Positions 55,107 through 63,101 of a stretch of 64,000 bases of DNA are shown one piece after another; within the stretch, counting starts at the first letter, position 1; each line of letters starts with the position of its first letter. Position numbers and translations under genes: made by a program. Location: assembly GCF_014635025.1 (NCBI RefSeq), contig NZ_BMCE01000001.1:1798001-1862000 (forward strand), in the 5' to 3' direction. The DNA comes from Fictibacillus barbaricus (lineage in GTDB: Bacteria; Bacillota; Bacilli; Bacillales; Fictibacillaceae). The notes below the pieces were generated by a model. The model worked only from the letters and a program-made list of their open reading frames with translations. It searched no databases and had not been told where the DNA came from.

Positions 55107-55758
55107 TTCGCCACACCTCCATAAATTGATTAATTTGTGCTTCCTTCAAGGGAGCGGCTATCACCCCATTATAAATACCAAGAAATATCGAAATCTGTAC
55201 ATCTACAATTGGGTGATGTTTATAAGTAAGGATAAGCTCCCGTATGGGACATTGATTAACTGTCATTGATTCTACGATTTCCTGAAGTAAAACCTTGTGC
55301 TTTGGCAGAAACATACCTCCATAAGAAACAAGCATGCGGCAGTTATCAAGAAACAATAGATTGCTCCGAATGAAATCATCCGTTTGGACCTTATACCCAT
55401 ATCCTTTTATCTCACACCATTCTCGTTGAATGGTAATTTGTTTAAGTGTGTCTTCGTATTTAGGGTGCCCTGGTTTAAGGTGAGACTCATATTTCACTTC
55501 TCGAAACTCTTCATGTCCATTCTCGTATTTAACCCACATATCAAAGATCGAAGAACGTAACTTCCCTTGATATACGAACTTTATTTCAAGCGGTTGTTCA
55601 CAAAAATCAATAATACAGGGATCCGCTTCAACAAGAAGCCAATGTTCGTACTCAAGATCGCTAAAAAAATGAACATCTCTTTTGAGTTTATAACTCTTTC
55701 CGTCCCAAAAGTTGTTTCCATATTTTGTGCTTCTCTTCATTGGTATTGGTTGAAACAT
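55099..55758 (-). CDS. tnsA: TnsA-type endonuclease
   Basis: A 219-residue restriction-endonuclease-like nuclease that cuts the 5' ends, giving cut-and-paste rather than copy-in transposition. Catalytic residues correspond to Glu36 (SDLEYEHWLLVEADP), Asp73 (SSIFDMWV) and Glu87-x-Lys89 (REVKY). The C-terminal half is the TnsC-interacting domain. AAGGAAG lies before the ATG. It is the first gene of the four-gene tns operon and is most distant from the detected transposon end. Confidence 0.9.
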   Translation of the reverse strand: MFQPIPMKRSTKYGNNFWDGKSYKLKRDVHFFSDLEYEHWLLVEADPCIIDFCEQPLEIKFVYQGKLRSSIFDMWVKYENGHEEFREVKYESHLKPGHPKYEDTLKQITIQREWCEIKGYGYKVQTDDFIRSNLLFLDNCRMLVSYGGMFLPKHKVLLQEIVESMTVNQCPIRELILTYKHHPIVDVQISIFLGIYNGVIAAPLKEAQINQFMEVWRNV

Positions 55759-56032
55759 CCATCCATCTTCCTTCCGTATTCATTTGGTTCTTCCATTCCA
55801 TCGTAAAGAAATCGAAGTAATCAGGTCCACTAGTAAAACCATCCTAAACCTTTATGGTTCAAGGGGTTTAACATATTATAAAGAAAAATTATTTTACATT
55901 ATTTTGGGATTTACAGCTCGCTAGATAGAATCAAAAATATAAATCTATAAAATTCCTATTACCAATATTGTGGATTAGATTCTACGAATTATTCATTCCA
56001 TTGTGAAATTTTGTGGATTAAAATCAACAAAA
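55759..56032. other. tns operon upstream region with two imperfect direct repeats
   Basis: No gene is seen. On the minus strand a TATAAT lies near 55877, a candidate -10 box of the tns operon without a clear -35. Two 29-base segments beginning ATTCC and ending TTGTGGATTA plus three bases (from 55952 and 55995) match at about 21 positions. They differ from the TnsB repeats of the left end. Confidence 0.4.
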
Positions 56033-56063
56033 AGGACATCCTCCATAGAGAATGTCCTTTTAT
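56033..56063 (-). terminator. intrinsic terminator of the 153-residue hypothetical gene
   Basis: On the minus strand AAAAGGACAT and ATGTCCTTTT pair around about 11 bases and are followed by TT. It lies 20 bases beyond the stop. Confidence 0.8.
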
Positions 56064-56081
56064 CGATATAATCATTTATCG

Positions 56082-56543
56082 TTATTCTGAAAATACACGA
56101 TTTAACACTTGCAGCATATGTAATGTTTCATCTTTATCATCGGTTAAGCATTTCTTATTTAATGAAATAAAAAGTTGTTTAAATTCTTTAATGATATGTG
56201 GATCATCTTTGTACTTATCTAAAATTGGGGAAGGTACATCATTTGTTATACGTATAAGTAAATTACGCCAAGTATGCCTACTGTCTAATTTCTCGCCTAA
56301 TAAAGCACGTTTGCCCCCTTCTGGATAAAGCGAATCTAAAGCAAGTAAGAACCCCTCTAAATAATATACTTTCGTATCTTTTCTATTGATAAAATTAGTG
56401 AGAGAATCGAATGCTTCCTTTGGTCTAACGGCAGGCTTAATTAGAGTAAGATTCACTAATAAATCTCGGGCTTCTGTTGCTACTTTACGTTGATCTTCAT
56501 AACTTAAAGAACTTAGTTTATCCCTCACATTATCCAGGTACAT
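56082..56543 (-). CDS. hypothetical protein, helical, unknown
   Basis: A 153-residue protein beginning MYLDNVRDKLSSLSYEDQRK. It looks all-helical and cytoplasmic, with no membrane segment, zinc motif or catalytic signature. GGGGAGGTAAGC lies just before the ATG, and a terminator follows, so it is a real single-gene unit. It lies directly behind the tns operon and could be the first cargo gene or an accessory gene of the element. No family is recognised. Confidence 0.6.
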   Translation of the reverse strand: MYLDNVRDKLSSLSYEDQRKVATEARDLLVNLTLIKPAVRPKEAFDSLTNFINRKDTKVYYLEGFLLALDSLYPEGGKRALLGEKLDSRHTWRNLLIRITNDVPSPILDKYKDDPHIIKEFKQLFISLNKKCLTDDKDETLHMLQVLNRVFSE

Positions 56544-56670
56544 GCTTACCTCCCCGTACTTTTGTTATTTGTAATTATTTTACTTCTTGTGAAAAAATGT
56601 GTAAATATATATTTTTATAGTTTTATAGGAGCAAGTAGCAAAACTGTTATTAGGTAGAATCAAACAAGAA

Positions 56671-56874
56671 TTGGTTGTAAAGGTAGCTATAAATTATCTT
56701 GGAGAAGGTTTAGAAATTATGGAATTAATAAACGAAGGAAATATTGGCTTATTAGAAGGGTTAAATTCTCTAAGTGAGGAAGACGATATTGATCAATTCC
56801 TTTCTCCTTTAGTTGAAGAATCTATCCAACACGCTATAAGGAATTACAATAATAGAAGCAGCCCTAATTTGTAG
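56671..56874 (+). pseudogene. sigma-70 region 2-like fragment
   Basis: The 67-residue frame contains VVKVAINYLGEGLEIMELINEGNIGLLEGLNSL, which follows the pattern of sigma-70 region 2.1-2.2 (compare VVSIAKRY..., DLIQEGNIGL in vegetative sigma factors). The frame extends upstream to about 56629 (EQVAKLLLGRIKQE), but no ATG, GTG or TTG lies there; TTG 56671 falls inside the conserved part and the AGGAG at 56628 is too far. Regions 2.3 to 4 are missing. It is either a decayed sigma factor or a short region-2-only protein like RsoA of B. subtilis. Confidence 0.5.
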
Positions 56875-56981
56875 TTTGTAATGATTGCTTCTTTTTATAG
56901 TCAGACGTTTTTAATAACTAACTAATTGAGTATAAAAGGATAGCTCCTATTGTAATAGAAGTTGATTATAGGGGTGATTCC

Positions 56982-57284
56982 ATGAAAAATACTGAACACA
57001 TATATGCTATACGTACAACGAGGAAACCTGAAGACTGGGTAAATATAAAGCAATTAGCTCAAGAAATGATTAAAAAAGATATTTCTGATTTTATGCCAAT
57101 ATTTTTAACTGTAAAAGACTTTGATATTGCACATGATCCTACCTTTAAACCATGGGATATGATAAGCTCATGGTGGCAATATGAAAAAATTCCAGTTCTT
57201 GTCTTATCTGACCTAAATGAGTTTAATTACATGAATGATATGTCACGTATATTATTGGAATCCGCAAGTATAATGATCCATTAA
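56982..57284 (+). CDS. hypothetical protein, unknown
   Basis: A 100-residue cytoplasmic protein (starting MKNTEHIYAIRTTRKPEDWV) with GGGGTG seven bases before the ATG. The tryptophan-rich patch KPWDMISSWWQYEKIP is distinctive. It has no membrane segment or known motif. It lies behind the sigma-like fragment and in front of a terminator. Confidence 0.5.
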   Translation: MKNTEHIYAIRTTRKPEDWVNIKQLAQEMIKKDISDFMPIFLTVKDFDIAHDPTFKPWDMISSWWQYEKIPVLVLSDLNEFNYMNDMSRILLESASIMIH

Positions 57285-57384
57285 AAAAGTAGGAAGTAAA
57301 GTAACAGTTCTTTTTTGGAGGATGAACATCGAATCTCAGTCCTTTTATCGAATGACATATCACTATAAATGGTTGCGTAAATAC

Positions 57385-57424
57385 AAAAAACGACCAGATT
57401 CAATTTCTGTCTGGTCGTTTTACT
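57385..57424. terminator. bidirectional terminator, ACGACCAGA type
   Basis: AAAACGACCAGA and TCTGGTCGTTTT pair perfectly around an 11-base loop. The same nine-base arm sequence recurs in the terminator at 61.2 kb. Confidence 0.88.
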
Positions 57425-57498
57425 AATCCTTGTTTCATAAAAGCACCTGTTTTAGTATTAAAAGGTCTTAAGGTTTACTCAGATTAATAACACTTGAC

Positions 57499-57906
57499 TT
57501 ACTTAAAGACGGTATTTTGATTAATTTGGTATCCTGCCTTTTTATAAAAGGATACTTGAATTGCTCGGTGCTCGTCGTCTTCGGAATCTAAGTTTCCCCA
57601 TATTCTCTCTATTCCCAAACTTTTAGCGGCATTTTCAACTTCCTTTAGCAATATACTGCCATACCCCCTTCTACTCCCTTTAGGTACTTTTATATCGCCT
57701 ATTTTTATCCACTTACAGTTGTTTTGAAACGTTATGTTTATATGGTAACCTGGAATGTTTTGATCCTGATAAAATATATAGAATTGGTTTAAAAAACCTG
57801 TATCTATTTCGGGTGGATATTGATATATGTCTAAGTTCTCCTCATTTTTTGTTGTTTTAACGCCTAAAAACTTGCCCTTTGAACGAATTTCATTTAAATT
57901 AAACAA
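57499..57906 (-). CDS. GNAT family N-acetyltransferase
   Basis: A 135-residue acetyltransferase. The acetyl-CoA loop is VPKGSRRGYGSILLKEVENAAKSLG (about residues 75-99, RRGYGS pattern), followed by the closing strand and the C-terminal HRAIQVSFYKKAGYQI. The small-molecule or protein substrate is not predictable. The upstream site is poor (GGAATTG-like), but the conserved core is convincing. Confidence 0.8.
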   Translation of the reverse strand: MFNLNEIRSKGKFLGVKTTKNEENLDIYQYPPEIDTGFLNQFYIFYQDQNIPGYHINITFQNNCKWIKIGDIKVPKGSRRGYGSILLKEVENAAKSLGIERIWGNLDSEDDEHRAIQVSFYKKAGYQINQNTVFK

Positions 57907-57952
57907 TTCCTTACTCCTTATCTCACTTGATTCATTAATTTAGTGTGTTTCT

Positions 57953-59149
57953 TTAAATAGCCGAAACCTGTTTTCTTTTCTTGATAATAAATCTTATCCA
58001 CTCAATAATCACAAGAGGAATCGTAATAAAGAATAGAATAAAATAAACAAAAAAAAGTAGAAAGTTTTTAAACAATTTCTTAGCAACTAACCTATGTGCG
58101 ATTAACGGTTTTATCCCAAAAGCGAAAAAGATGCGGGGTGTAAATAACAACAACAAGACCATAAAGAAAACAAAATACATGAAACCTGGACTAGACTCGG
58201 TGTCTTCAGCGGCAGTTGTCTCCATCGCAGCTTCTTTTGCATTTGGTTCTTCTTTAGAAACGGCTACGGCCTCTTCTGATTTTACTTCTTTCTTATCTGG
58301 TTCTTTATTACTCGATTCTTCTGTTGTTTTAGTGCTTTCCCCTTCTTTATTTACTTCCGATTTTTTTGGTTCTTTAGGTTTGTTTCCTACATACATACCC
58401 AAGTAATTTTCACGAGCATAGTTCATCGCTTGATTTACTCTATCTTCATATTGATATGAACCATAATCATAGAAGTCTTCTACGAGTCCTTCTTTAGTAA
58501 TTGCCTCTTGATGGAGTTTGTCTCCAACCCACACCCACGCCAATAACCGATCATAGTTATCATAAAGTTCTGGACCATCTGTTTGTAGGGACACATTTCC
58601 TTGACTAATAAAATCACAAGTAAACTGTGCTGCCTCTTTTCCATAAGGCTCTAACTGGTTGGTGGACTCAGGTGTATCAATGTAAAGAAACCTTGTCTTA
58701 TATACCTTACCGTTTATTTTAAAATGAGCTGTATCTCCATCCACACATTTCTCTAATGTCGAAGGATACTTCTTACCAACTTGTAAACCTGCTGGTTTTG
58801 GAGCTGGTGCAGCCTTAGGCTTTGGTTTCGGAGCGGGTTGAGCTGGCTGCGGTGTAGCTGTTTCCCCACCCGTAAAAGTGAATCCTTCTAAATCAATGGT
58901 GGATGCTGAAAGATTGTTTACACATTTTGAATTACTGTTGTTCTGTTTTATCAATGCTATCAATTGATCCATGTTCTTAGCCGATTCAGCTAAAGCTGTT
59001 GGACTGTGTAACATATACACACAATCCGCTCTTCTAAAATGTCCTCCCAGCTCATCTCTTCCTCCTGGATGAGCTGAGACTGTAACACTTTGAATTAGTA
59101 GAAGAGTTATAATAAAGCCAAATAAGCTTCCAAAAAACTTCCCTTTCAT
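57953..59149 (-). CDS. secreted/membrane-anchored thermonuclease-family protein
   Basis: A 398-residue protein. It has a signal peptide (GSLFGFIITLLLIQSVTVSAHPG), then a short Cys/His domain (GGRDELGGHFRRADCVYMLH) like the YHYH-type modules of Bacillus secreted nucleases, then a Pro/Lys/Ala-rich linker. A staphylococcal-nuclease domain spans about residues 125-255 (KTRFLYIDTPES and YDRLLAWVWVGDKL carry the catalytic Arg/Glu/Arg type residues). A Glu/Lys-rich stalk and two C-terminal membrane segments follow. The stalk and anchor suggest it stays on the cell surface. Its job may be degradation of extracellular DNA. Confidence 0.85.
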   Translation of the reverse strand: MKGKFFGSLFGFIITLLLIQSVTVSAHPGGRDELGGHFRRADCVYMLHSPTALAESAKNMDQLIALIKQNNSNSKCVNNLSASTIDLEGFTFTGGETATPQPAQPAPKPKPKAAPAPKPAGLQVGKKYPSTLEKCVDGDTAHFKINGKVYKTRFLYIDTPESTNQLEPYGKEAAQFTCDFISQGNVSLQTDGPELYDNYDRLLAWVWVGDKLHQEAITKEGLVEDFYDYGSYQYEDRVNQAMNYARENYLGMYVGNKPKEPKKSEVNKEGESTKTTEESSNKEPDKKEVKSEEAVAVSKEEPNAKEAAMETTAAEDTESSPGFMYFVFFMVLLLLFTPRIFFAFGIKPLIAHRLVAKKLFKNFLLFFVYFILFFITIPLVIIEWIRFIIKKRKQVSAI

Positions 59150-59171
59150 CCATTAACCCCCATTTGAAATG

Positions 59172-59621
59172 TTATATACCGAGAAGCTGTTTCTTCTTAG
59201 CCGCAAACTCTTCTTCCGTTAAGATTCCACTATCTCGTAGATCGGCAAGTTTTTTTATTTCATCCGCCGTAGAAACGGATGTACTCTTATTTCCGTTATC
59301 CATTTCATCTTGATACTTTTCAATTAACTCTTTTGCTGTTAGGAAGCCTTCATATTGTTTTTTATTGCTACACATAATGGTGTTTTCATCTTTCGTAGCA
59401 TCAAAAACAGAACGACCGTTTTGTTCTTTGCCGCCAGAAAATGCAAACTGGATGTACCCTGCCAAAAGCCCAGGCTTTTTAATCTGGATACCTGTTATTG
59501 ACTTGATTCTAATTTCTTTTTCTCCCTTTCCAGAACCTAGAAATTTACCATACTTTAGAATAACTTTTGTCGGCTGAACAACCAATGTACCATTGCTCCC
59601 CTTGAATTCATAACTTTCCAT
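59172..59621 (-). CDS. DUF4429/SHOCT domain protein
   Basis: A 149-residue protein. The N-terminal part (ESYEFKGSNGTLVVQPTKVILK, then IKSITGIQIKKPGLLAGYIQFAF) is a PH-like DUF4429 fold. The C-terminal 30 residues (DEIKKLADLRDSGILTEEEFAAKKKQLLGI) are a textbook SHOCT motif, an oligomerisation module. GGGGGTAGTG precedes the ATG. It is cytoplasmic and of unknown function. It lies 22 bases upstream of the thermonuclease gene and is probably co-transcribed with it. Confidence 0.85.
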   Translation of the reverse strand: MESYEFKGSNGTLVVQPTKVILKYGKFLGSGKGEKEIRIKSITGIQIKKPGLLAGYIQFAFSGGKEQNGRSVFDATKDENTIMCSNKKQYEGFLTAKELIEKYQDEMDNGNKSTSVSTADEIKKLADLRDSGILTEEEFAAKKKQLLGI

Positions 59622-59676
59622 TTCACTACCCCCTAAATAATGTATTAACTGCTATAAAATTCATACTTATTATGAC

Positions 59677-59697
59677 GTACAAATGGAGCAGTTGTAC
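59677..59697. repeat. small inverted repeat upstream of the SHOCT gene
   Basis: GTACAA and TTGTAC are separated by nine bases, a size that would suit a dimeric regulator. It lies 55 bases upstream of the SHOCT gene start. Confidence 0.35.
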
Positions 59698-59885
59698 ACC
59701 ATTTTTTTACTTTTATACCGTATTTTTATACTAGTTAATCCCGCTAATTGGTCAGAAAGAAATTTTTCAGAGATATTATATTTTTTACTAAACTCACCAA
59801 AGCCTCTTAAGTGTTACATTCTATCTTTTTAAACATATATCATCCGCTCTTTTAATAGAATCTATTAAAGGAAGAGGTGAATTGA

Positions 59886-60062
59886 ATGAACAAGCTACAT
59901 AATTGGTTATTTCTAATCTTTATTACTTCTTTTATAAGTTATTTTGTTTTGCCATGGGAATTTACTATAGGATTATTCATAGCAGGTCTAGCGATGTTCT
60001 CTTATCAATTGGTTCAATATTCCGTTGAAGAAGAAGGTCAATACATTGAAAAACAAAAATAA
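59886..60062 (+). CDS. small membrane protein upstream of the SpoIIP homologue
   Basis: A 58-residue protein with two hydrophobic stretches (WLFLIFITSFISYFVL and FTIGLFIAGLAMFSYQLV) and an acidic tail. GGAAGAGGTG lies before the ATG. Its 3' end overlaps the downstream SpoIIP-like gene by 17 bases, so the two are almost certainly co-translated. It has no known family. A membrane partner of the SpoIIP homologue is the simplest guess. Confidence 0.65.
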   Translation: MNKLHNWLFLIFITSFISYFVLPWEFTIGLFIAGLAMFSYQLVQYSVEEEGQYIEKQK

Positions 60063-61173
60063 ACTTCAACTAGTAGGATTATTGATCTCTCTTACGTTTT
60101 TATGCCTTATTCTATTTACTTCAATACAAAGTAAATGGCTGAATTCCACTCTATTCACTAAATGGTTAAAAGATTTTAATACGGAAGCGTTAGTTTACGC
60201 TATGGGGTCGCAAAATGGCTATTTTACACAGGCTCTACCTGAAGAAAGTGAACCTCCAAAACTTTCTTCTATCTTCATTCAGCTTGCTACAAATATTCGA
60301 CCAGGTGACATACGTAGTTTATTTGGAAATGAACTTCCTGGTTTTGCAATCTATGATGCAGAGATTTACCTAGCCAGTAAAGATACAAACTACTCTACCC
60401 TACCCGTAGAGTCTACTCCTCCTATCGGTGAAATTATGGAAATGGCTGAACCAACAGAGGAAAATAAACAGATTATGAAAGAAAACGAAGAAAAGCACAA
60501 ACTTCCACCTCCTGAACGAAATACAGGTGGTAAACAAGTCGTCCATATTTATCACTCCCATAGTTACGAAGCATACAAGCCACTTTCTAAAAACGGGACG
60601 TATAATAGTTCAAATCCTGAAACGAATATTATCGCCATCGGCGAAGTGTTAAAACGAGATCTGGAGGAAAGAGGTATTGGTGCTTCTCATGACACGTCTA
60701 ACATCGGAGAACAACTGAAGAGTAAAAACTGGGGTACTGGAAAAGCCTATGCAGCAGCCCGTGAAAATGTTGTAGAAACGATGGCTTCTAATCAAAACAT
60801 TCAATACTTAATTGATATGCACCGTGATTCTCAGCCCAAAGAGCTCACATCAATAGAAATTGACGGTAAAAAGTATGCGAGGCTGTTTTTAGTTGTAGGT
60901 AAAGAACATCCAGGCTATGAAAAGAACCTTAAGCTGGCGGAATCTTTCTACAACAAAATAAATGAAAAGTATCCAAATTTATGTCGTGGTGTGGTAATTA
61001 AAAGTAAAACTGAAGGAAACGGGATCTACAATCAAGATCTTTCGCAGAATGCCATGTTAATTGAAATGGGAGGCATCGACAATAACCTTAATGAACTAAT
61101 GAACACATCAGAGGCATTTGCAGAAATTTTTAGCGATCTATATTGGGATGCGGAAAAAGTTAATGCAGAATAA
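60046..61173 (+). CDS. SpoIIP-family protein (sporulation peptidoglycan hydrolase)
   Basis: A 375-residue protein with one N-terminal membrane anchor (LQLVGLLISLTFLCLILFTS) and an extracytoplasmic SpoIIP domain: VVHIYHSHSYEAYKPL (near residue 172), HDTSNIGEQL, IDMHRDSQPKE and NAMLIEMGGIDNNLNELM. SpoIIP degrades septal peptidoglycan during engulfment as part of the SpoIIDMP complex. It starts at TTG 60046 inside the upstream small gene; another TTG at 60025 is possible. No gpr is adjacent as for the core spoIIP, so this is probably a second copy in accessory DNA. Confidence 0.87.
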   Translation: MKNKNKLQLVGLLISLTFLCLILFTSIQSKWLNSTLFTKWLKDFNTEALVYAMGSQNGYFTQALPEESEPPKLSSIFIQLATNIRPGDIRSLFGNELPGFAIYDAEIYLASKDTNYSTLPVESTPPIGEIMEMAEPTEENKQIMKENEEKHKLPPPERNTGGKQVVHIYHSHSYEAYKPLSKNGTYNSSNPETNIIAIGEVLKRDLEERGIGASHDTSNIGEQLKSKNWGTGKAYAAARENVVETMASNQNIQYLIDMHRDSQPKELTSIEIDGKKYARLFLVVGKEHPGYEKNLKLAESFYNKINEKYPNLCRGVVIKSKTEGNGIYNQDLSQNAMLIEMGGIDNNLNELMNTSEAFAEIFSDLYWDAEKVNAE

Positions 61174-61210
61174 CAAAAAAAGTGGTTCACTTATGTATGT
61201 GAAAAAATAA

Positions 61211-61241
61211 TAACGACCAGATTTTTGTCTGGTCGTTTTTC
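61211..61241 (+). terminator. intrinsic terminator after the SpoIIP homologue
   Basis: ACGACCAGA and TCTGGTCGT around TTTTTG, followed by TTTT. The arms are the same as in the terminator at 57.4 kb. Confidence 0.88.
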
Positions 61242-61261
61242 CTTATTCCAATAATCGTTAT

Positions 61262-62236
61262 TTAGTTAATTAGTGGAATCTTAATATCATAACCAACTTC
61301 AAGAATGCAGTCTTGGCGGTCCTTTACAGGAGCAAAAATCATAATATATTCATCATCGGTGTCCTCTACTTCACCCTTATTAAAGATTGGATCAACTTTT
61401 TCACCAGCTGATTTTAGAAATACACCCGATTTTTTATTGTCAACGAAATACCCGTATTTTTTATTTACTTCCCTTGAATTAAGCCATTTATGTTCCAATT
61501 TGCTCATCACTCTGTACTTAGAACCATTCTCATCCATATGGAGTTTTGTATCTGATCCAGTTACGACAACTCTTGTTTCTAGTGGCGAAAACTCTACCTT
61601 TTTTATTTTGTACGTTTCTTTTTCAAAATTAAATTCTTTGTTTATTTCCCTGAATTCTCTTTTTAACATAGCTGATTTATCAAGTTTTAAATCAAGTGGC
61701 CATATCGTTTTTACTTTTCGTGCCTTATTGTTATCGTATACCGTCAAATTTTCAATTTCTAGTCGGATTTCTTGTCCAGCATATTTTTTAAGGGACTCAA
61801 ATGATAAAGCTTTAGCCACTTTATTTTCTTTACTATCGTAATATCTACTACCCCAACCAACACAACGTAAAAATTTCTTTTGTTCATTTCCAACAAAGAG
61901 ATTAATTTTAGTGTCTCCCTCAAAATTATCAACATAATAATTTTTCAAATTTGTTTTCTTACTTTGGAAGGTTAATAAGAGTTTTGTCTCTTTATCATCC
62001 GTCAATAAACTCTCAAAATGTACTTTTATATCATTTTTATTATCATAAAAAGTTCGATCAACAGGTTGGTCAAGTCCCTGGTGAATTGCCATTCTAACCC
62101 CTGCATCATCAATATGCTTACTCAAAAATATTTTGTCGTGACTTTGTTTTGTTTCTTTATTATGTATTGCTTGAGTAGTAAGAGGGAAAAACAACATTGT
62201 TAACGATACCACCGAAGCAACCAGTATTTTCATCAT
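61262..62236 (-). CDS. secreted DUF4179-like protein
   Basis: A 324-residue protein with a signal peptide (ILVASVVSLTMLFFPLTTQA). The segment VRMAIHQGLDQPVDRTFYDNKNDIKVHFESLLTDDKETKLLLTFQ resembles the start of the DUF4179/DUF5643 extracellular module that is usually fused behind a membrane segment of anti-sigma-like proteins. Here that module is exported on its own. The rest is beta-rich, with no catalytic motif. It converges on the SpoIIP gene and shares the terminator region. Function is unknown. Confidence 0.6.
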   Translation of the reverse strand: MMKILVASVVSLTMLFFPLTTQAIHNKETKQSHDKIFLSKHIDDAGVRMAIHQGLDQPVDRTFYDNKNDIKVHFESLLTDDKETKLLLTFQSKKTNLKNYYVDNFEGDTKINLFVGNEQKKFLRCVGWGSRYYDSKENKVAKALSFESLKKYAGQEIRLEIENLTVYDNNKARKVKTIWPLDLKLDKSAMLKREFREINKEFNFEKETYKIKKVEFSPLETRVVVTGSDTKLHMDENGSKYRVMSKLEHKWLNSREVNKKYGYFVDNKKSGVFLKSAGEKVDPIFNKGEVEDTDDEYIMIFAPVKDRQDCILEVGYDIKIPLIN

Positions 62237-63101
62237 TAATACACCTCTAAAGTTTTATATATTTATAAAGATAAGATGCCCCTGAAAAAATTTTAGATTC
62301 AAAGAGATATCTTATTCAATATAATGTTTCAAAACCTAGAGGATAGTAGAGAAATTTCGAGGTAACCGTTTTAATCGAATTGTTTAAACATCTTTAACTA
62401 TCGCCGCATTAGCACAAATAGAAAAAGAGCTGCTCGCAGCAACTCTATTGTTCTTCAACTATCGCACCCGATTGTTGAAGATGCACCATGTAAAAAAACG
62501 GAGAAGGTTTTATCCTTTCCGTAAATCGTATTACCTACTGTTCAACCTTATTACACTATTCAGGATATCCATGCTTTGTGTTTAATAATGTTTTTAGTTT
62601 CGTTCTGTAGAAAGTATCTTTTATTTCTTCAATCCTAAATGGAATGATTGGTGAAAGAAATGGCACAACTACAGATCGTAACGAAACCATATAGATGATT
62701 AGGATGGGTGTTCCAATGATTATTCTATTTTTTCATTAAATGAGCGTCCTGACGTTTGTCTACTTACCTGGTGTTTACGTTGCAATGGATAAATTCTACA
62801 AAACTGACTTTGTAATGAAATGTGTTCCCCTCACATTTCGATAATAATCTATTGTGTATTTCTATATTACTTCAGATCGACACCCATTCTTATTCGATAT
62901 TCTAGACTGAATAATCCTTTCTTTTTCATTTTTAAATCACCGTCAATAGAACAACACCTAGTTGGTAATCTGATTTTGTTATTTGTGTAGAAAAAAAGGT
63001 TTATTTTTATTTAATAATATTCCTAAAAAATAACAAATTTATCTGGTTGATAGTACGAACCTCCTGTTAAAATAAGGTTATTAAATCAAAGGGGAGATTC
63101 T
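62237..63101. other. 865-base intergenic region
   Basis: No strong gene is seen; a 34-codon frame at 62740-62844 has no ribosome site. A hairpin with arms CTTCAAC (62453-62459) and GTTGAAG (62474-62480) is present, and the nonamer AACTATCGC occurs twice (62396 and 62457). A second small stem, GCTGC/GCAGC, lies between them. The last 100 bases presumably hold the promoter of the downstream gene. No transposon end could be identified. Confidence 0.4.

Larger units (their letters stand above)
50383..55758. mobile_element. Tn7-like transposon: left end plus tnsA-tnsB-tnsC-tniQ core
   Basis: The element begins with TGTACAAC, followed seven bases in by an array of 19-bp TnsB-type sites pointing inward (to the right). 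The operon tnsA-tnsB-tnsC-tniQ follows on the minus strand, so tniQ is the gene nearest this end. TGTACA termini and GACA-containing TnsB sites are also seen in CRISPR-associated Tn7-like elements, but no cas gene or CRISPR array is visible here. I found no inverted copy of this end in the window, so the right boundary lies beyond 55758, probably beyond 64000. The coordinates give only the certain core. A target-site duplication cannot be checked. Confidence 0.88.

Noticed and set aside
59691-59698. GTTGTACA as the right end of the transposon
   Set aside because: It is the exact inverse of the left terminal octamer, but no CGACACAAA-type sites lie inside it, and the flanking pentamers (AATGA and CCATT) do not match as a target duplication. 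An octamer match in this span can occur by chance.
62749-62767. Possible inverted TnsB site (CCTGACGTTTGTC)
   Set aside because: About 13 of 19 positions match the inverted repeat, but it is a lone copy with no terminal TGTACA nearby, so it does not support an end.
62740-62844. 34-codon frame (MSVLTFVYLPGVYV...)
   Set aside because: No Shine-Dalgarno, short, no similarity recognised; most likely chance.
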